64,000 nt of DNA from Lentiprolixibacter aurantiacus (GCF_026241225.1 NZ_JAPFQP010000002.1:476926-540925), one strand, 5' to 3'; shown: positions 1-9,541, counted from the stretch's first letter. The notes: generated from the letters alone by a model not told the origin. Made by a program: numbers and translations.

Positions 1-732
1 GAAAAACGTGAATCCGAGCTGAGGGAAAACAACGAGACCAAAACAAAGCTCTTTTCTATTATTGGTCATGACCTAAGGGGGCCTATTGGTGCCTTGCAGG
101 GGCTATTGAACATGTTTGGGGAAGGCGAGATTACCAAAAAAGAATTAATGGATTTCCTGCCCAAACTCCGGGGAGATGTAGACCATATCTACTTTACACT
201 GAACAACCTGCTATCCTGGGGGCATTCTCAGCTTAATGGCTCTGTTACCAAACCTGAAGTGACTGCGGTTGAAGCCATTGTAAAAGAGAATATCAACCTC
301 CTTTCCGAACAGGCGCAGAACAAATCCATACGCATTGTAAATGAACTTCCTGACAATACCCATACCTGGGCAGACGCCAACCAGATAGATATCGTAATCC
401 GCAACCTTATGAGCAATGCCCTGAAGTTCACCCCTGAAAACGGCATGATTAAAATTTCCGGAGAGGAGTATGCAGACCACTGGCAAATTTCTGTTCGAGA
501 TACAGGAGTGGGTATGGATCAGGCCACGGTGGATAAGCTATTCGACAAAAATTCCAATGTAACTACCTATGGTACGAATAATGAAAAAGGTACCGGACTG
601 GGGCTTTCACTCTGCAAAGAAATGGTAGAGAAAAACAAGGGAAAAATATGGGTAGAAAGCACCCTTAGAAAGGGTAGCACCTTCCACTTTACGCTACCCA
701 AAATCAAACAGAGTTACCCAAAGGCGAGCTAA
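1..732 (+). CDS. Sensor histidine kinase, C-terminal part
   Basis: The frame is open from base 1, so only the kinase end of a two-component sensor is in view and its sensor domain lies outside. The dimerisation helix carries the phospho-acceptor His at codon 23 (GHDLRGP, bases 67-69). The ATPase domain follows with the N box (NLMSNALKFTP), G1 box (DTGVGMD) and G2 box (KGTGLGLSL), so HisKA and HATPase_c look intact and active. The charged residues before the H box look like the end of a signalling coiled coil. No receiver or DNA-binding domain follows. The stop overlaps the stop of the convergent bshB1 by four bases. The stimulus and the partner regulator cannot be told from here. Confidence 0.9.
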   Translation, partial: EKRESELRENNETKTKLFSIIGHDLRGPIGALQGLLNMFGEGEITKKELMDFLPKLRGDVDHIYFTLNNLLSWGHSQLNGSVTKPEVTAVEAIVKENINLLSEQAQNKSIRIVNELPDNTHTWADANQIDIVIRNLMSNALKFTPENGMIKISGEEYADHWQISVRDTGVGMDQATVDKLFDKNSNVTTYGTNNEKGTGLGLSLCKEMVEKNKGKIWVESTLRKGSTFHFTLPKIKQSYPKAS

Positions 733-1451
733 ATCAGATCGTCCAGATGCTTTACGCCTATAAAGCGTTCTACTGTAAATCCTTCGGCGTACTCCACCCC
801 TATCAACCTGCCCAGATCCCTTGCTCTGTAGCGGACACTGTCTGTAAAGTTCTTACTGCTAATCGGTGTATCGGGTTCCTTGCTGTTAGGGTCATAGAAC
901 TGAGAAGCATAAGCATTGATGGCTTCCATCTTCTTGTCGATAAAATCAGACACATCCACAACAAAATCCGGTTCCAGGTTCTTCCATTGTATATAGTGAT
1001 ATACCTTTTTAGGCCTCCATGGATCCTGCCACTCATCATCCCCTACCCACTTGGTGTCTATTTTGAGCAGGCCGCTAAGAAAGCAGGCATCGCTTACCAG
1101 CTTACTGCCCTTGGCGTGATCAATGTGGCGGTCTTCAACAGCATTGCAGAGTACAATATCAGGCCTGTACTTCCGAATAACCTCGATGACCTGCAATTGA
1201 TGCTCCTTATCGTTGACAAAAAAACCATCTGCAAATTCCAGGTTGATCCTAGCGCTCAAGCCGAGAATATCTGCAGCCTTCCTGGCCTCTTTATCTCTTA
1301 GTTCAGGGGTGCCCCGGGTGCCAAGCTCTCCACGGGTCAGGTCTACGATACCCACTTTTTTTCCATTCGATATTTCCTTGGCTATGGTGGCTCCTGCCCC
1401 CAGTTCAGCATCATCAGGATGCGAACCAAATACTAAAATGTCCAGTTTCAT
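729..1451 (-). CDS. bshB1: Bacillithiol biosynthesis deacetylase BshB1
   Basis: 240 residues, the usual BshB1 length. It belongs to the PIG-L/LmbE zinc deacetylases: the N-terminal metal motif reads SHPDDAELG (residues 10-18) and a second metal site is RHIDHAKGS near residue 109. BshB1 removes the acetyl group from GlcNAc-malate in the cytoplasm, the second step of bacillithiol synthesis, which Bacteroidota use as a low-molecular thiol. There is no signal peptide. It lies 21 bases downstream of a trans-sulfuration enzyme on the same strand, so the two are probably cotranscribed and link cysteine supply to thiol synthesis. The family assignment is firm; the exact substrate is inferred from the family. 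Confidence 0.88.
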   Translation of the reverse strand: MKLDILVFGSHPDDAELGAGATIAKEISNGKKVGIVDLTRGELGTRGTPELRDKEARKAADILGLSARINLEFADGFFVNDKEHQLQVIEVIRKYRPDIVLCNAVEDRHIDHAKGSKLVSDACFLSGLLKIDTKWVGDDEWQDPWRPKKVYHYIQWKNLEPDFVVDVSDFIDKKMEAINAYASQFYDPNSKEPDTPISSKNFTDSVRYRARDLGRLIGVEYAEGFTVERFIGVKHLDDLI

Positions 1452-1472
1452 TATTATTTATTTCTTGAATAT

Positions 1473-2639
1473 TTAGACGGGTAACGCCTTTTTTCCCTGA
1501 CTAATGGACCTGAGCGCCTGCTCAAGGTCGGCAATAAGATCTTCGGTTTCCTCTATACCCACGGAAAATCGGATAAGGCCATCTGATATACCCTGTTGTA
1601 GCCTTTCCTCAGCGGAAAGCAAGGCGTGGGAGGTCTTAGCCGGACTCAGCAAAGTGCTTTCCACTCCTGCAAGGCTCATGGATGATTTAACTAGCCTTAG
1701 GGCATTCTGGAATTCCGGTGTCTTTTTCGCATGTTTCAGTTCAAAAGAAAGCATCCCCCCAAATCCATGCATCTGGCTTTTGGCCAGTTCATGCTGGGGA
1801 TGGTCTTTCAAACCAGGGTAATATACCCTTGCTACATCCTTGTGGGCCGACAGGTATTCTGCCAGTTTCTGTGCGTTTTCATTCTGGGCCCTAACTCGCA
1901 GTCCCATGGTCTTCAGGCTGCGCTCCAGCAACCAGACTGTATAATCGCTAAGGCTTCCACCCAGATTTTTAGCAAGCTGGAAGATGCGTTCCATATAAAC
2001 CCCGGAAGAAGCCACAGCCCCGGCGCAGATATCGGAATGCCCACCCATATACTTGGTAGCACTATGTATAACTATGTCTATTCCAAAATCCAAAGGGTTC
2101 TGGTTTACAGGACTGGCAAAGGTATTGTCTATCATGGAGACCATGTTGTTCCTTTTGGCTATCTCAGCTATTCCCCTGATATCAGTTAATTGAAGTAAAG
2201 GATTGGAAGGTGTTTCTATATAGACAACCTTTGTGTTTTCCTGAATTTCTGCTTCAAAATCGGAAACCTCCATTCCCCTGGTAAAGGAATAGGCAATGCC
2301 GTATTTATCAAATTCCTCCAGGATCAGGTTATGGGTACCTCCATAAATCTGGTTTTGCAAAACAATATGGTCTCCTGCCCTCAGGAAAGCCAGTAAGGAG
2401 GTACTTATTGCAGCCATCCCGCTTCCAAAAATGAGCGCAGCTTCCGCATTTTCCAAAGCAGCAATTTTTTTGCACAGGGCTTCCTGATTGGGTGTGTTGA
2501 AATAACGTGGATAGCGCTTAATATCCACGTCCTCATAGGCGTAGGAAGTACTCATATACAAGGGAGAGATGGCGCCTTTATAGACTTCATCCTCTATTTC
2601 CCCCACATGGGTACAGATGGTATTGATTCCCTTTTTCAT
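1473..2639 (-). CDS. PLP-dependent trans-sulfuration enzyme (cystathionine gamma-synthase/lyase family)
   Basis: 388 residues, full length for the Cys/Met metabolism PLP family. The PLP lysine is in SATKYMGGHSD, the phosphate-binding stretch is GSGMAAIS, and the family motif YIETPSNP is present. Members either join cysteine and homoserine esters (cystathionine gamma-synthase) or split cystathionine or methionine. The residues visible do not separate these, so no symbol is given. It is the first gene of a leftward pair with bshB1, which fits a role in cysteine or methionine supply. The start ATG fits the N-terminus KKGINTICTHVGE typical of the family. Confidence 0.85.
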   Translation of the reverse strand: MKKGINTICTHVGEIEDEVYKGAISPLYMSTSYAYEDVDIKRYPRYFNTPNQEALCKKIAALENAEAALIFGSGMAAISTSLLAFLRAGDHIVLQNQIYGGTHNLILEEFDKYGIAYSFTRGMEVSDFEAEIQENTKVVYIETPSNPLLQLTDIRGIAEIAKRNNMVSMIDNTFASPVNQNPLDFGIDIVIHSATKYMGGHSDICAGAVASSGVYMERIFQLAKNLGGSLSDYTVWLLERSLKTMGLRVRAQNENAQKLAEYLSAHKDVARVYYPGLKDHPQHELAKSQMHGFGGMLSFELKHAKKTPEFQNALRLVKSSMSLAGVESTLLSPAKTSHALLSAEERLQQGISDGLIRFSVGIEETEDLIADLEQALRSISQGKKALPV

Positions 2640-2686
2640 CGTGCTTTAACTAAGATTCAGACAAGTGTTAAAGGTACGAAATTCGC

Positions 2687-4093
2687 TTAAACCTCTACTT
2701 TTTTCCAATGTCCTTTGCGGAACCAGATAATAGCAATTATGGAAAGCAGAACTTCGGCCAGCGTAATGGCCAGAAAGACTCCCAGGGCACCCATGTTGAA
2801 GGTAATCGCCCCAAGGTAGGCGAACGGCAGCTGGAAGATCCAGAAGGCTATGAAATTGATCTTTGTAGGAGTGCGGGTATCCCCTGCACCATTAAATGCC
2901 TGTGATATAACCATCCCGTAAGCATAGAACAGGTAACCAGCAGCAACAACCTGCAAACAAAGCGCCCCATTTTCAACTACGCTGGGCGTATCGTTAAACA
3001 GGGTGATAATTTCCCTGGCAAAAAACAGGTAAAAAAAGGAAATGGCAAGCATAAAAATTGCGTTGTAACGCCCGGTTAGCCATACGGATTTTTCCGCCCG
3101 ATCCGGTTTTTTAGCCCCCAGGTTTTGCCCTACCAGTGTAGCGGCGGCATTGCTCATCCCCCAGGCCGGCATAAAGGTGAACATCATAACCCGGATGGCA
3201 ATGGTATAGCCCGCCAGGACTTCACTCCCAAATTCAGACATGATTCGCATTAGGAAAACCCAGCTGGAAGTCCCGATCAGGAACTGAGCAATACCCCCAA
3301 GGGAAACCCGGATCAGATTCATCATTACCTCAAAACGCAGGATAATATCCTTCAAAACCAGCTTTATCCTGCCCCATCCATAAAAGAGAATAAGCAACTG
3401 GAATAACACTGCTGTACCCCTGCCTATATTGGTAGCTATGGCGGCACCCATTACCCCAAATTCCGGGACAGGCCCCAGACCAAATATAAAAATAGGGTCC
3501 AGGATAATGTTTAGTGCGTTGGACAGCACAAGCGTCCACATGGCCATGGAGGCATCCCCTGCCCCTCGGAATATGGCATTGATTAGAAAAAGAAGCAGGA
3601 TGGTAATGTTTCCGCCTATAAGAAGTTTGGTATAGCCATAGCCTTCTTCAATCAGGTCGGGCTCTCCTCCCATTAAGGCCAGTATTTCCTTGGAATACAA
3701 GAATCCCAGAACCCCGATGATGGCTGCGACAAATACGCCCAGGAGTATGGCCTGCATGGCAGCCTCCTGTGCTCCCTTGACATCCTTTTCCCCTATCCGC
3801 CGTGCCACCACTGCAGTGGCTGCCATACTTAACCCGATGGCAATAGCGTAAACGAGAGTAATAACAGATTCTGTAAGGCCAATGGTGGCCACCGCATTAA
3901 CACTGACCTGGGATACATAGGCAATATCTACGACTGCAAATATGGATTCCATCATCATCTCCAGAATCATGGGAATGGATAACATGAAGATGGCTTTTCG
4001 AATACTGCCTGAGGTAAATTCAGTTTCCCTTCCGGTTATGGCAATAATGAAATAGCGAAAAAATTTATTGATTGGGTTGTTATTGTGGGTCAT
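2687..4093 (-). CDS. MATE family efflux transporter
   Basis: 468 residues with about twelve hydrophobic helices in two six-helix halves, the MatE layout. The N-terminal cytoplasmic stretch TSGSIRKAIFMLSIPMILE starts the first MatE domain and the second begins near residue 255. MATE proteins export cationic drugs, dyes or metabolites across the inner membrane in exchange for Na+ or H+. The substrate is unknown. The gene is separated by 47 bases from the trans-sulfuration gene and by 216 bases from the next gene upstream. Its long leader holds a hairpin (4136-4157) that may be regulatory. Confidence 0.88.
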   Translation of the reverse strand: MTHNNNPINKFFRYFIIAITGRETEFTSGSIRKAIFMLSIPMILEMMMESIFAVVDIAYVSQVSVNAVATIGLTESVITLVYAIAIGLSMAATAVVARRIGEKDVKGAQEAAMQAILLGVFVAAIIGVLGFLYSKEILALMGGEPDLIEEGYGYTKLLIGGNITILLLFLINAIFRGAGDASMAMWTLVLSNALNIILDPIFIFGLGPVPEFGVMGAAIATNIGRGTAVLFQLLILFYGWGRIKLVLKDIILRFEVMMNLIRVSLGGIAQFLIGTSSWVFLMRIMSEFGSEVLAGYTIAIRVMMFTFMPAWGMSNAAATLVGQNLGAKKPDRAEKSVWLTGRYNAIFMLAISFFYLFFAREIITLFNDTPSVVENGALCLQVVAAGYLFYAYGMVISQAFNGAGDTRTPTKINFIAFWIFQLPFAYLGAITFNMGALGVFLAITLAEVLLSIIAIIWFRKGHWKKVEV

Positions 4094-4135
4094 GATGTGA
4101 AATTATGCTGTTAGAAGGAGAAAATAGTCTTGTTT

Positions 4136-4157
4136 AAACCCTGTTGTTCAGGGTTTT
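4136..4157 (-). promoter_or_regulatory. Hairpin in the leader of the MATE gene
   Basis: An 8-base stem (AAACCCTG / CAGGGTTT) with a 5-base loop, 43 bases upstream of the MATE start. It could be a leader structure of the exporter gene or a late terminator for the leftward gene that ends at 4310. The 216-base gap holds no ORF. A CATCTTTG box near 4214, one base off the TAnnTTTG consensus, would place the hairpin inside the MATE leader. Confidence 0.35.
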
Positions 4158-4309
4158 ATCGGATGGCAATCGCCAGCAAGACATTTACGGTAAACATAAT
4201 TTCTATTGCTTCATGATGGAGCAAAGATGCGATTTTTTTTAAAGAAGTAAAATTTTTATTCGATGGGGCAGATTTTTATAGTTTGGTTCGAATCCTTGAT
4301 CTCAGAAAC

Positions 4310-4858
4310 TCAATCTAGTTTTTGAGGTCCTTCTGAAGTTTCATTGATCACCCAATGTTCATTCTGGATAGACTTATATCTGATCTCGTAAGGAATTCGT
4401 TCCAGTAATTCAATCAACCTTAGTATTTTAGGCCGATCTTCTTCGGTAAAATTCACCTTAAAAATATTATAGGTGGTATTAGCTGGAATAGCTATACCCT
4501 TATTCAGTGTTGAAGTAGAAACGCTTTTAAGGCTATCCAGGATCGAATCTTGTGAGACAAGTAATTCCCAAAAATAGTCATGGTATTCTTTCAGATCTAA
4601 GAATTCTCCCTGCATTTCAGATTTCACAGATTCAATAATTGCGGGGCCTACTCCGTGATTCGATATATCAACAGAAAAAGTCCCTTCAGCGGTATTATTT
4701 GACGTAGAAATCTGCAAATAAGGCAATATGGAAAGGTAATTTTGCTTGCTCATCAGGTTGGTCTGATAAATAAAAATGACGAGGGTGATGAAACTAATAC
4801 TCATCGCACTCATACTCAGGATACGCTCGGAATTCCATTTGATCTTAAAATTGGCCAT
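4310..4858 (-). CDS. Hypothetical protein with one N-terminal membrane helix
   Basis: 182 residues, family not recognised. A single hydrophobic helix covers about residues 14-33 after a short basic N-terminus (FKIKWNSERIL), so it is probably an inner-membrane anchor with the rest in the periplasm. The remainder has beta-rich patterns (LQISTSNN, FSVDISNHGVGPAIIESVK) seen in small Ig-like membrane-anchored proteins. It stands alone between ccsBA and the MATE gene, 56 bases from ccsBA on the same strand. Its AT-richer composition than its neighbours suggests a less conserved gene. Confidence 0.7.
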   Translation of the reverse strand: MANFKIKWNSERILSMSAMSISFITLVIFIYQTNLMSKQNYLSILPYLQISTSNNTAEGTFSVDISNHGVGPAIIESVKSEMQGEFLDLKEYHDYFWELLVSQDSILDSLKSVSTSTLNKGIAIPANTTYNIFKVNFTEEDRPKILRLIELLERIPYEIRYKSIQNEHWVINETSEGPQKLD

Positions 4859-4914
4859 ATGCGCAGTAATCGATATCCTTAAAATAAATTTTATTACCCT
4901 TTAAAAAAGTGACT

Positions 4915-7900
4915 TTATTTGTTCCTGTAGTTCACCTGATACCTCCAGTAACTGATAGCTCCCAGGATCAGGATACCCAGCACAGTATACCAGACAAATG
5001 AAGGGGTAATTACCTGGTCACCACTCGCATAACTATGCAGCCCAACGAGGTAAAAATTCACCCCAAAATAGGTCATCATAATACTTCCAAAAGCTATGAT
5101 ACTCAAAAAGTTAAATGTCCATCGCCCCCTTAAACCGGGTACAATTCTGGCATGCAGTACAAAGGCATAAACCATAATGGAAATCAGGGCCCAGGTCTCC
5201 TTGGGATCCCAGCCCCAGTATCTACCCCAGCTTTCGTTGGCCCACTGTCCGCCCAGGAAATTCCCAATGGTAAGCATGATTAACCCGACGGTAAGCGCCA
5301 GTTCATTAATCACGGTGAGCTCTTTGAGGTTATGCTCCATGCGTTTCCTGTTTCTTTTGTTGGTCAATACGATCAGCAGCAGGGCCACAATACCCAGTAT
5401 CATACCAACAGTAAGGGGGCCATAGCTGCCTACAATTACGGCCACGTGTATCATCAGCCAGTAACTGTCCAGTACGGGTACAAGGTTGGCAATGGCCGGG
5501 TCTACCCAGCTTTGGTGGGCAATCCACAGTAGCATTGAGGTAACGAAAGCCGTTGCCGCGATGGTGATATCACTTTTCCGTCCCAGTGACAACCCCATGG
5601 CCATCGTTGCCCAGGATACATAGAGGATGCTTTCATAGGCATCACTCCAGGGGGCATGCCCGGAAATATACCATCGCATAATAAGTCCGGCCGTATGCCA
5701 GAGGAAAAAGATGATTATGATGCCCTTGAAGAAATAGGTGGCTACCTTCCAGATCTCTCGCTCCTTGAATATCCGGAAGATAAGCACGAAGAACATCAGG
5801 ATACCAACCATAGCATACCATTTATAAAGTCGGTTGAAGATATCCAGTTTATTGTAGATAATCTCCGCCCTTACCTTTTCCCTGGGAGGCAGTACTTCAC
5901 TGCCAAAATCGGCCTGGTTCTTGTGAAATGCCTCCAGGATCTTTTCTGCATCCGTGTAATCTCCGTTCGATAGCCCTGTTCTTAGGGACAACAGATAATA
6001 TGGCAAGCCGTTACTAATAAAATTAGCATAAAGGCTATCGGAAACCTGGTACCTCCCTGAACGGAATTCCACAGCGGATATCCACTTGTTGTTTTCATCA
6101 TTCTTCAGTGGGAAAATCTTGAATATTTCCCCACTCAAAGCCCTGTCGAGCAAGCTCAGTCGAAAGTAGGCGTCTTTGAAATCTGATTGAAACTTATTAG
6201 GTGTATTGGTGGCAAATGCCTCCTGCAGATAAGGTCCCAATTTGTTATTTCCTTTTTCATCGAAAAAATCCGTGGCTTTGATTAGTTTCTGCCCTTTTGG
6301 TATACCTATAATGCTCCGTATACTGTCGTTCTGCCCTTTTTTATCCAACGCTATAAATTCATTATTATACCACAAGGGCGGGTTCAGCATCATCGACAGG
6401 AATACCTGGTTGGCATCGAGGTCTTTGTATGAGTCCTTGAAGCTAAGTTTTCGCAGTAATTCGGAAGCAAAGGTGTTAACAGGCTTCATTCGCCCGCCAT
6501 CATCCTGAATAACCAGTTCCCCGAAGAGTGCTGCATGCTCTTTGGGCACGGTACTCTGGCGGATCAGGGAATCTACCTCTTGCTGAGTTGGAGGCTCCGT
6601 ATGAATATGATCCTGGGCTGGAACCTCAGTATGAACATGCCCATCGGCATCCTGAACCTCCTGTGCATGGACAGGGAACCAAAGAAACAGTATGAGCAAA
6701 GTGGCCAGTTTGGTCCGCTTGCGCCTGAGTTTATCCAAGGTATTGGCCAGTTCCTTAAATCTGGTTTTACCGTAAAACATGATACCCAAAAGCCCCAGGT
6801 ATAGCAGGAAATAGCCGATGTAGGTAATCCATGTTCCCCAAAGGTCGTGGTTTACTGAAAGTACAGTTCCTTTTTCGTCCTGATCAAAACTGGCCTGGAA
6901 AAATCGGTAACCTCTATGATCCAGTACATGGTTCATGTAAATATCGTAGTCGAACGGCCGCTCATCGTTCACGGTAATACGGCTCATAAATGAGGAGTAG
7001 CCTTTCTCAGTACCCGGGTACTTTTCCGCTATAAAGTCATTGAGTTTTATACTAAACGGCAATTCATAAACCTTTGACCCGTAACTCATCGTGAATTCGA
7101 GCTCGCCTACTCTGATCTTGTCTGAGTAGGTTGCCCTGCCTTTACCGCCCAGCAGTTTGGCCTGGACTTTTTCACCTCCGGAAGTAATGTCCAGGATCAG
7201 GGCATCGGGGTCAGCATCCGTCTTCTCATCCTCCGGAACAGGTACCACATCGTATATTCCATTCATCAGGGGTTCGGGAAGTACAAACTGTATTCCAGCT
7301 ACATTGTAGAGGGATCGCAGGTATAAGGTTTGCAGGCTGTCTGCAACAACTTCTCCGCGCAGCTGATCAGCCATGCGCATAAATCCACCCTCAAAGGGGG
7401 ATTGAATTTGATAACCCTCATCATTGGCTATGATATTTATGGCTCCTTCTGTGGGTTTATTCAATGAAAAAAGCACGTTATGGATACTGCTTACCGTTCC
7501 ACTTTCCAGGTAGTGATCATGGCGGCCACCTCCTCCGGATTCCACAACTTTTAAAAATTTTTTGCCATCGGGATCCCTTACCAAGGCTTTTTTAGCTCCC
7601 TGAATAAAACCGCCATAGGCAACAGTGAAATCAGTCCCGTTAAAATCCAGTTCCCAGGGCAGATTTGTCTTTAATGCTTCCGGCGTTACCATCAATTCGG
7701 ACTGGAAAGTCCTGCGCATTAATTCGCCATCAATATCCCCGTCAACCAATAGGGTGAGATAGGTTTTATCCGAGTAAAAGATGTTGGAAGTATTTCCCTC
7801 CCTTATAGGCATCATACCCTCATAACTGATGTATCTGGTAACAAAAGCTCCAACAATGATCAGGATCCAGGACAGGTGCAGGGTTAATACGGACCATTTC

Positions 7901-8124
7901 TCTTTCCTTAGTAACTGGTATCGCTTGATATTACCGATAAAATTGACCAGAAAAAAAGCCATTATAGCTTCGAACCACCAGGCGTTATAAATCCAGATCC
8001 TGGCTGTTTCGGTGCTGTACCAGCTCTCTATAAAAGTTCCGAAAGCCATTGCTGTGGCAAATACCAGAAAAAGAATAGCCATTAATCGCGTAGAAAAAAG
8101 AGTCTTTCTAAGAAGATCTTGCAT
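4915..8124 (-). CDS. ccsA: Cytochrome c biogenesis fusion protein (ResB/CcsB + CcsA)
   Basis: 1069 residues, the single-chain system II cytochrome c synthase found in Bacteroidota. The N-terminal half is ResB/CcsB-like: three helices in the first 110 residues, a large periplasmic domain and a fourth helix near 440. A linker at about 490-520 is rich in histidine (DGHVHTE, QDHIHTE). The C-terminal half is CcsA: several helices and the heme-handling WWD-type motif WGRYWGWDPKETWAL near residue 965, with conserved His in the flanking loops. It carries heme across the inner membrane and attaches it to apocytochrome CXXCH motifs in the periplasm. It appears to be transcribed alone and diverges from the gene at 8263. 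Confidence 0.92.
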   Translation of the reverse strand: MQDLLRKTLFSTRLMAILFLVFATAMAFGTFIESWYSTETARIWIYNAWWFEAIMAFFLVNFIGNIKRYQLLRKEKWSVLTLHLSWILIIVGAFVTRYISYEGMMPIREGNTSNIFYSDKTYLTLLVDGDIDGELMRRTFQSELMVTPEALKTNLPWELDFNGTDFTVAYGGFIQGAKKALVRDPDGKKFLKVVESGGGGRHDHYLESGTVSSIHNVLFSLNKPTEGAINIIANDEGYQIQSPFEGGFMRMADQLRGEVVADSLQTLYLRSLYNVAGIQFVLPEPLMNGIYDVVPVPEDEKTDADPDALILDITSGGEKVQAKLLGGKGRATYSDKIRVGELEFTMSYGSKVYELPFSIKLNDFIAEKYPGTEKGYSSFMSRITVNDERPFDYDIYMNHVLDHRGYRFFQASFDQDEKGTVLSVNHDLWGTWITYIGYFLLYLGLLGIMFYGKTRFKELANTLDKLRRKRTKLATLLILFLWFPVHAQEVQDADGHVHTEVPAQDHIHTEPPTQQEVDSLIRQSTVPKEHAALFGELVIQDDGGRMKPVNTFASELLRKLSFKDSYKDLDANQVFLSMMLNPPLWYNNEFIALDKKGQNDSIRSIIGIPKGQKLIKATDFFDEKGNNKLGPYLQEAFATNTPNKFQSDFKDAYFRLSLLDRALSGEIFKIFPLKNDENNKWISAVEFRSGRYQVSDSLYANFISNGLPYYLLSLRTGLSNGDYTDAEKILEAFHKNQADFGSEVLPPREKVRAEIIYNKLDIFNRLYKWYAMVGILMFFVLIFRIFKEREIWKVATYFFKGIIIIFFLWHTAGLIMRWYISGHAPWSDAYESILYVSWATMAMGLSLGRKSDITIAATAFVTSMLLWIAHQSWVDPAIANLVPVLDSYWLMIHVAVIVGSYGPLTVGMILGIVALLLIVLTNKRNRKRMEHNLKELTVINELALTVGLIMLTIGNFLGGQWANESWGRYWGWDPKETWALISIMVYAFVLHARIVPGLRGRWTFNFLSIIAFGSIMMTYFGVNFYLVGLHSYASGDQVITPSFVWYTVLGILILGAISYWRYQVNYRNK

Positions 8125-8251
8125 TTTTAGAGGGTTTTATTTAGAGCAAGTAAAAATAAGGTCTTTTTCTCTATTAACACGGGATTATTGGGCATAAAAA
8201 GTTGAACACTTTTGTTAATAATTACGAAAGCCCTGTGGGTGCTAAAATTCG

Positions 8252-8259
8252 TATTTTTG
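8252..8259 (+). promoter_or_regulatory. Candidate -7 box (TATTTTTG) almost touching the start codon
   Basis: A perfect match to the Bacteroidota TAnnTTTG element, four bases before the ATG at 8263. If used, the transcript would begin at or next to the start codon, a leaderless mRNA. No clear TTG -33 element is seen at the usual spacing. Confidence 0.4.
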
Positions 8260-8262
8260 GGC

Positions 8263-9027
8263 ATGCTAAAAATAGTTCTTCTGGGTACCGGAAATCTGGC
8301 AGTACATCTTTTTGATGCTTTGGCCACTAACAAGTTCGCCACGGTGATCCAGGTTTTTGGACGTAATAAGGAAGCCCTTTCCTACTTCCAGGACAGAACC
8401 GATATAACTGATAGCAAAGACAATATTCGGGATGCAGACCTTTACATCTGCGCGGTTAGCGACGATGCCATAAAAGCAGTTTCGCAATACCCCCGTCATA
8501 AAGAGGCTATAATCCTGCACTGCTCCGGGGCTGTTCCCCTAACCGCCCTTCCTGGCGACTGTAAACGAGGGGTGTTCTATCCGCTGCAAACCTTTAGCAA
8601 GGGTAGAAGCATCGATTTTACAAAGGTCCCCATTTGTGTTGAGGCAGAGAATAATGAAGTACTGGAAGTGCTGCTAGCTCTTGGAAAGAGTATTTCTGAA
8701 ACCTGTGTGGCCATTGATTCGGATCAACGCAAAGCGCTACACCTGGCTGCCGTATTTGCCAATAATTTCACCAATCATTTATTTGAACGAGCGGCTGCAA
8801 TCTGTGCAGATAACAAGCTTCCTTTTAACTTGTTGAAGCCCCTTATAGAAGAAACAGTCGCCAAACTGGACACGTTAAGCCCACTCGAAGCCCAGACCGG
8901 ACCGGCCAGGAGAGGTGACCAATATACCCAGGAGAAACATTTAAATTTAATGACCGACCTCCGGGATCGGGAAATATATCGGATACTTAGTCAAGCAATC
9001 GAGGAAAAATATGGAAACCAGCTATAA
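8263..9027 (+). CDS. Rossmann-like and DUF2520 domain protein
   Basis: 254 residues from the ATG at 8263; an in-frame TTG at 8212 was not chosen because the protein then begins before the likely promoter and loses the family's N-terminus. The protein opens with a dinucleotide-binding fold (KIVLLGTGNLAVHL) like pyrroline-5-carboxylate and 6-phosphogluconate reductases, followed from about residue 125 by the all-helical DUF2520 domain (LHLAAVFANNFTNHLF, TGPARRGD). The reaction of this family is not established. It overlaps the KdsC-like gene by 17 bases and opens a four-gene operon with KdsC, Maf and a lipoprotein. Confidence 0.85.
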   Translation: MLKIVLLGTGNLAVHLFDALATNKFATVIQVFGRNKEALSYFQDRTDITDSKDNIRDADLYICAVSDDAIKAVSQYPRHKEAIILHCSGAVPLTALPGDCKRGVFYPLQTFSKGRSIDFTKVPICVEAENNEVLEVLLALGKSISETCVAIDSDQRKALHLAAVFANNFTNHLFERAAAICADNKLPFNLLKPLIEETVAKLDTLSPLEAQTGPARRGDQYTQEKHLNLMTDLRDREIYRILSQAIEEKYGNQL

Positions 9028-9538
9028 AAAATACCTCAAAAACATTACCACCTTTGTTTTTGATGTGGACGGTGTCTTCACAGACGGTACCGTGCTTATT
9101 ACAACAGAAGGAGCACTGCTTAGAAAAATGAGCATTCAGGACGGTTATGCGGTGAAGACCGCGCTGAAAAAAGGATACCGCATCTGCGTAATTACCGGAG
9201 GCACCAATGAAGGGGTCAGAAAAAGGTTGCAGGGCCTGGGTGTAACCGACATATACCTCGGCGCAGATCTAAAAGAACAAACCCTTGAGGAATATCTGGA
9301 ACTTTATGAGATAGATCCTGCAAACGTGCTTTACATGGGAGATGACTTGCCGGATCTGCCCTGCCTGCAAATGGTTGGACTGCCCACCTGTCCGCAAAAT
9401 GCCGTACCGGAAATCAAAGCCCTGAGTAAATATGTTTCTCCCAAATCAGGGGCAGAAGGATGCGTCCGTGATGTGATTGAACAGGTACTTAAGGTCAAAG
9501 GTGACTGGCAGGATAATTTCAGCGCTGCTAACGACTAG
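9011..9538 (+). CDS. KdsC-like HAD phosphatase (3-deoxy-D-manno-octulosonate 8-phosphate phosphatase)
   Basis: 175 residues, matching KdsC/YrbI proteins, which lack a cap domain. HAD motif I is DVDGVFTDG (Asp nucleophile and acid-base Asp), motif II is VITGG, the Lys of motif III is in the ADLKEQ region, and motif IV is MGDDLPDLP. KdsC removes phosphate from KDO-8-phosphate in the cytoplasm during synthesis of the lipopolysaccharide inner core. The 17-base overlap with the upstream gene and the three-base gap to maf indicate one transcript. Confidence 0.88.
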   Translation: METSYKKYLKNITTFVFDVDGVFTDGTVLITTEGALLRKMSIQDGYAVKTALKKGYRICVITGGTNEGVRKRLQGLGVTDIYLGADLKEQTLEEYLELYEIDPANVLYMGDDLPDLPCLQMVGLPTCPQNAVPEIKALSKYVSPKSGAEGCVRDVIEQVLKVKGDWQDNFSAAND

Positions 9539-9541
9539 ATT

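Noticed and set aside
747..1301. A 184-codon plus-strand open frame opposite bshB1
   Set aside because: It is opposite a full BshB1 with catalytic motifs and has no family features.
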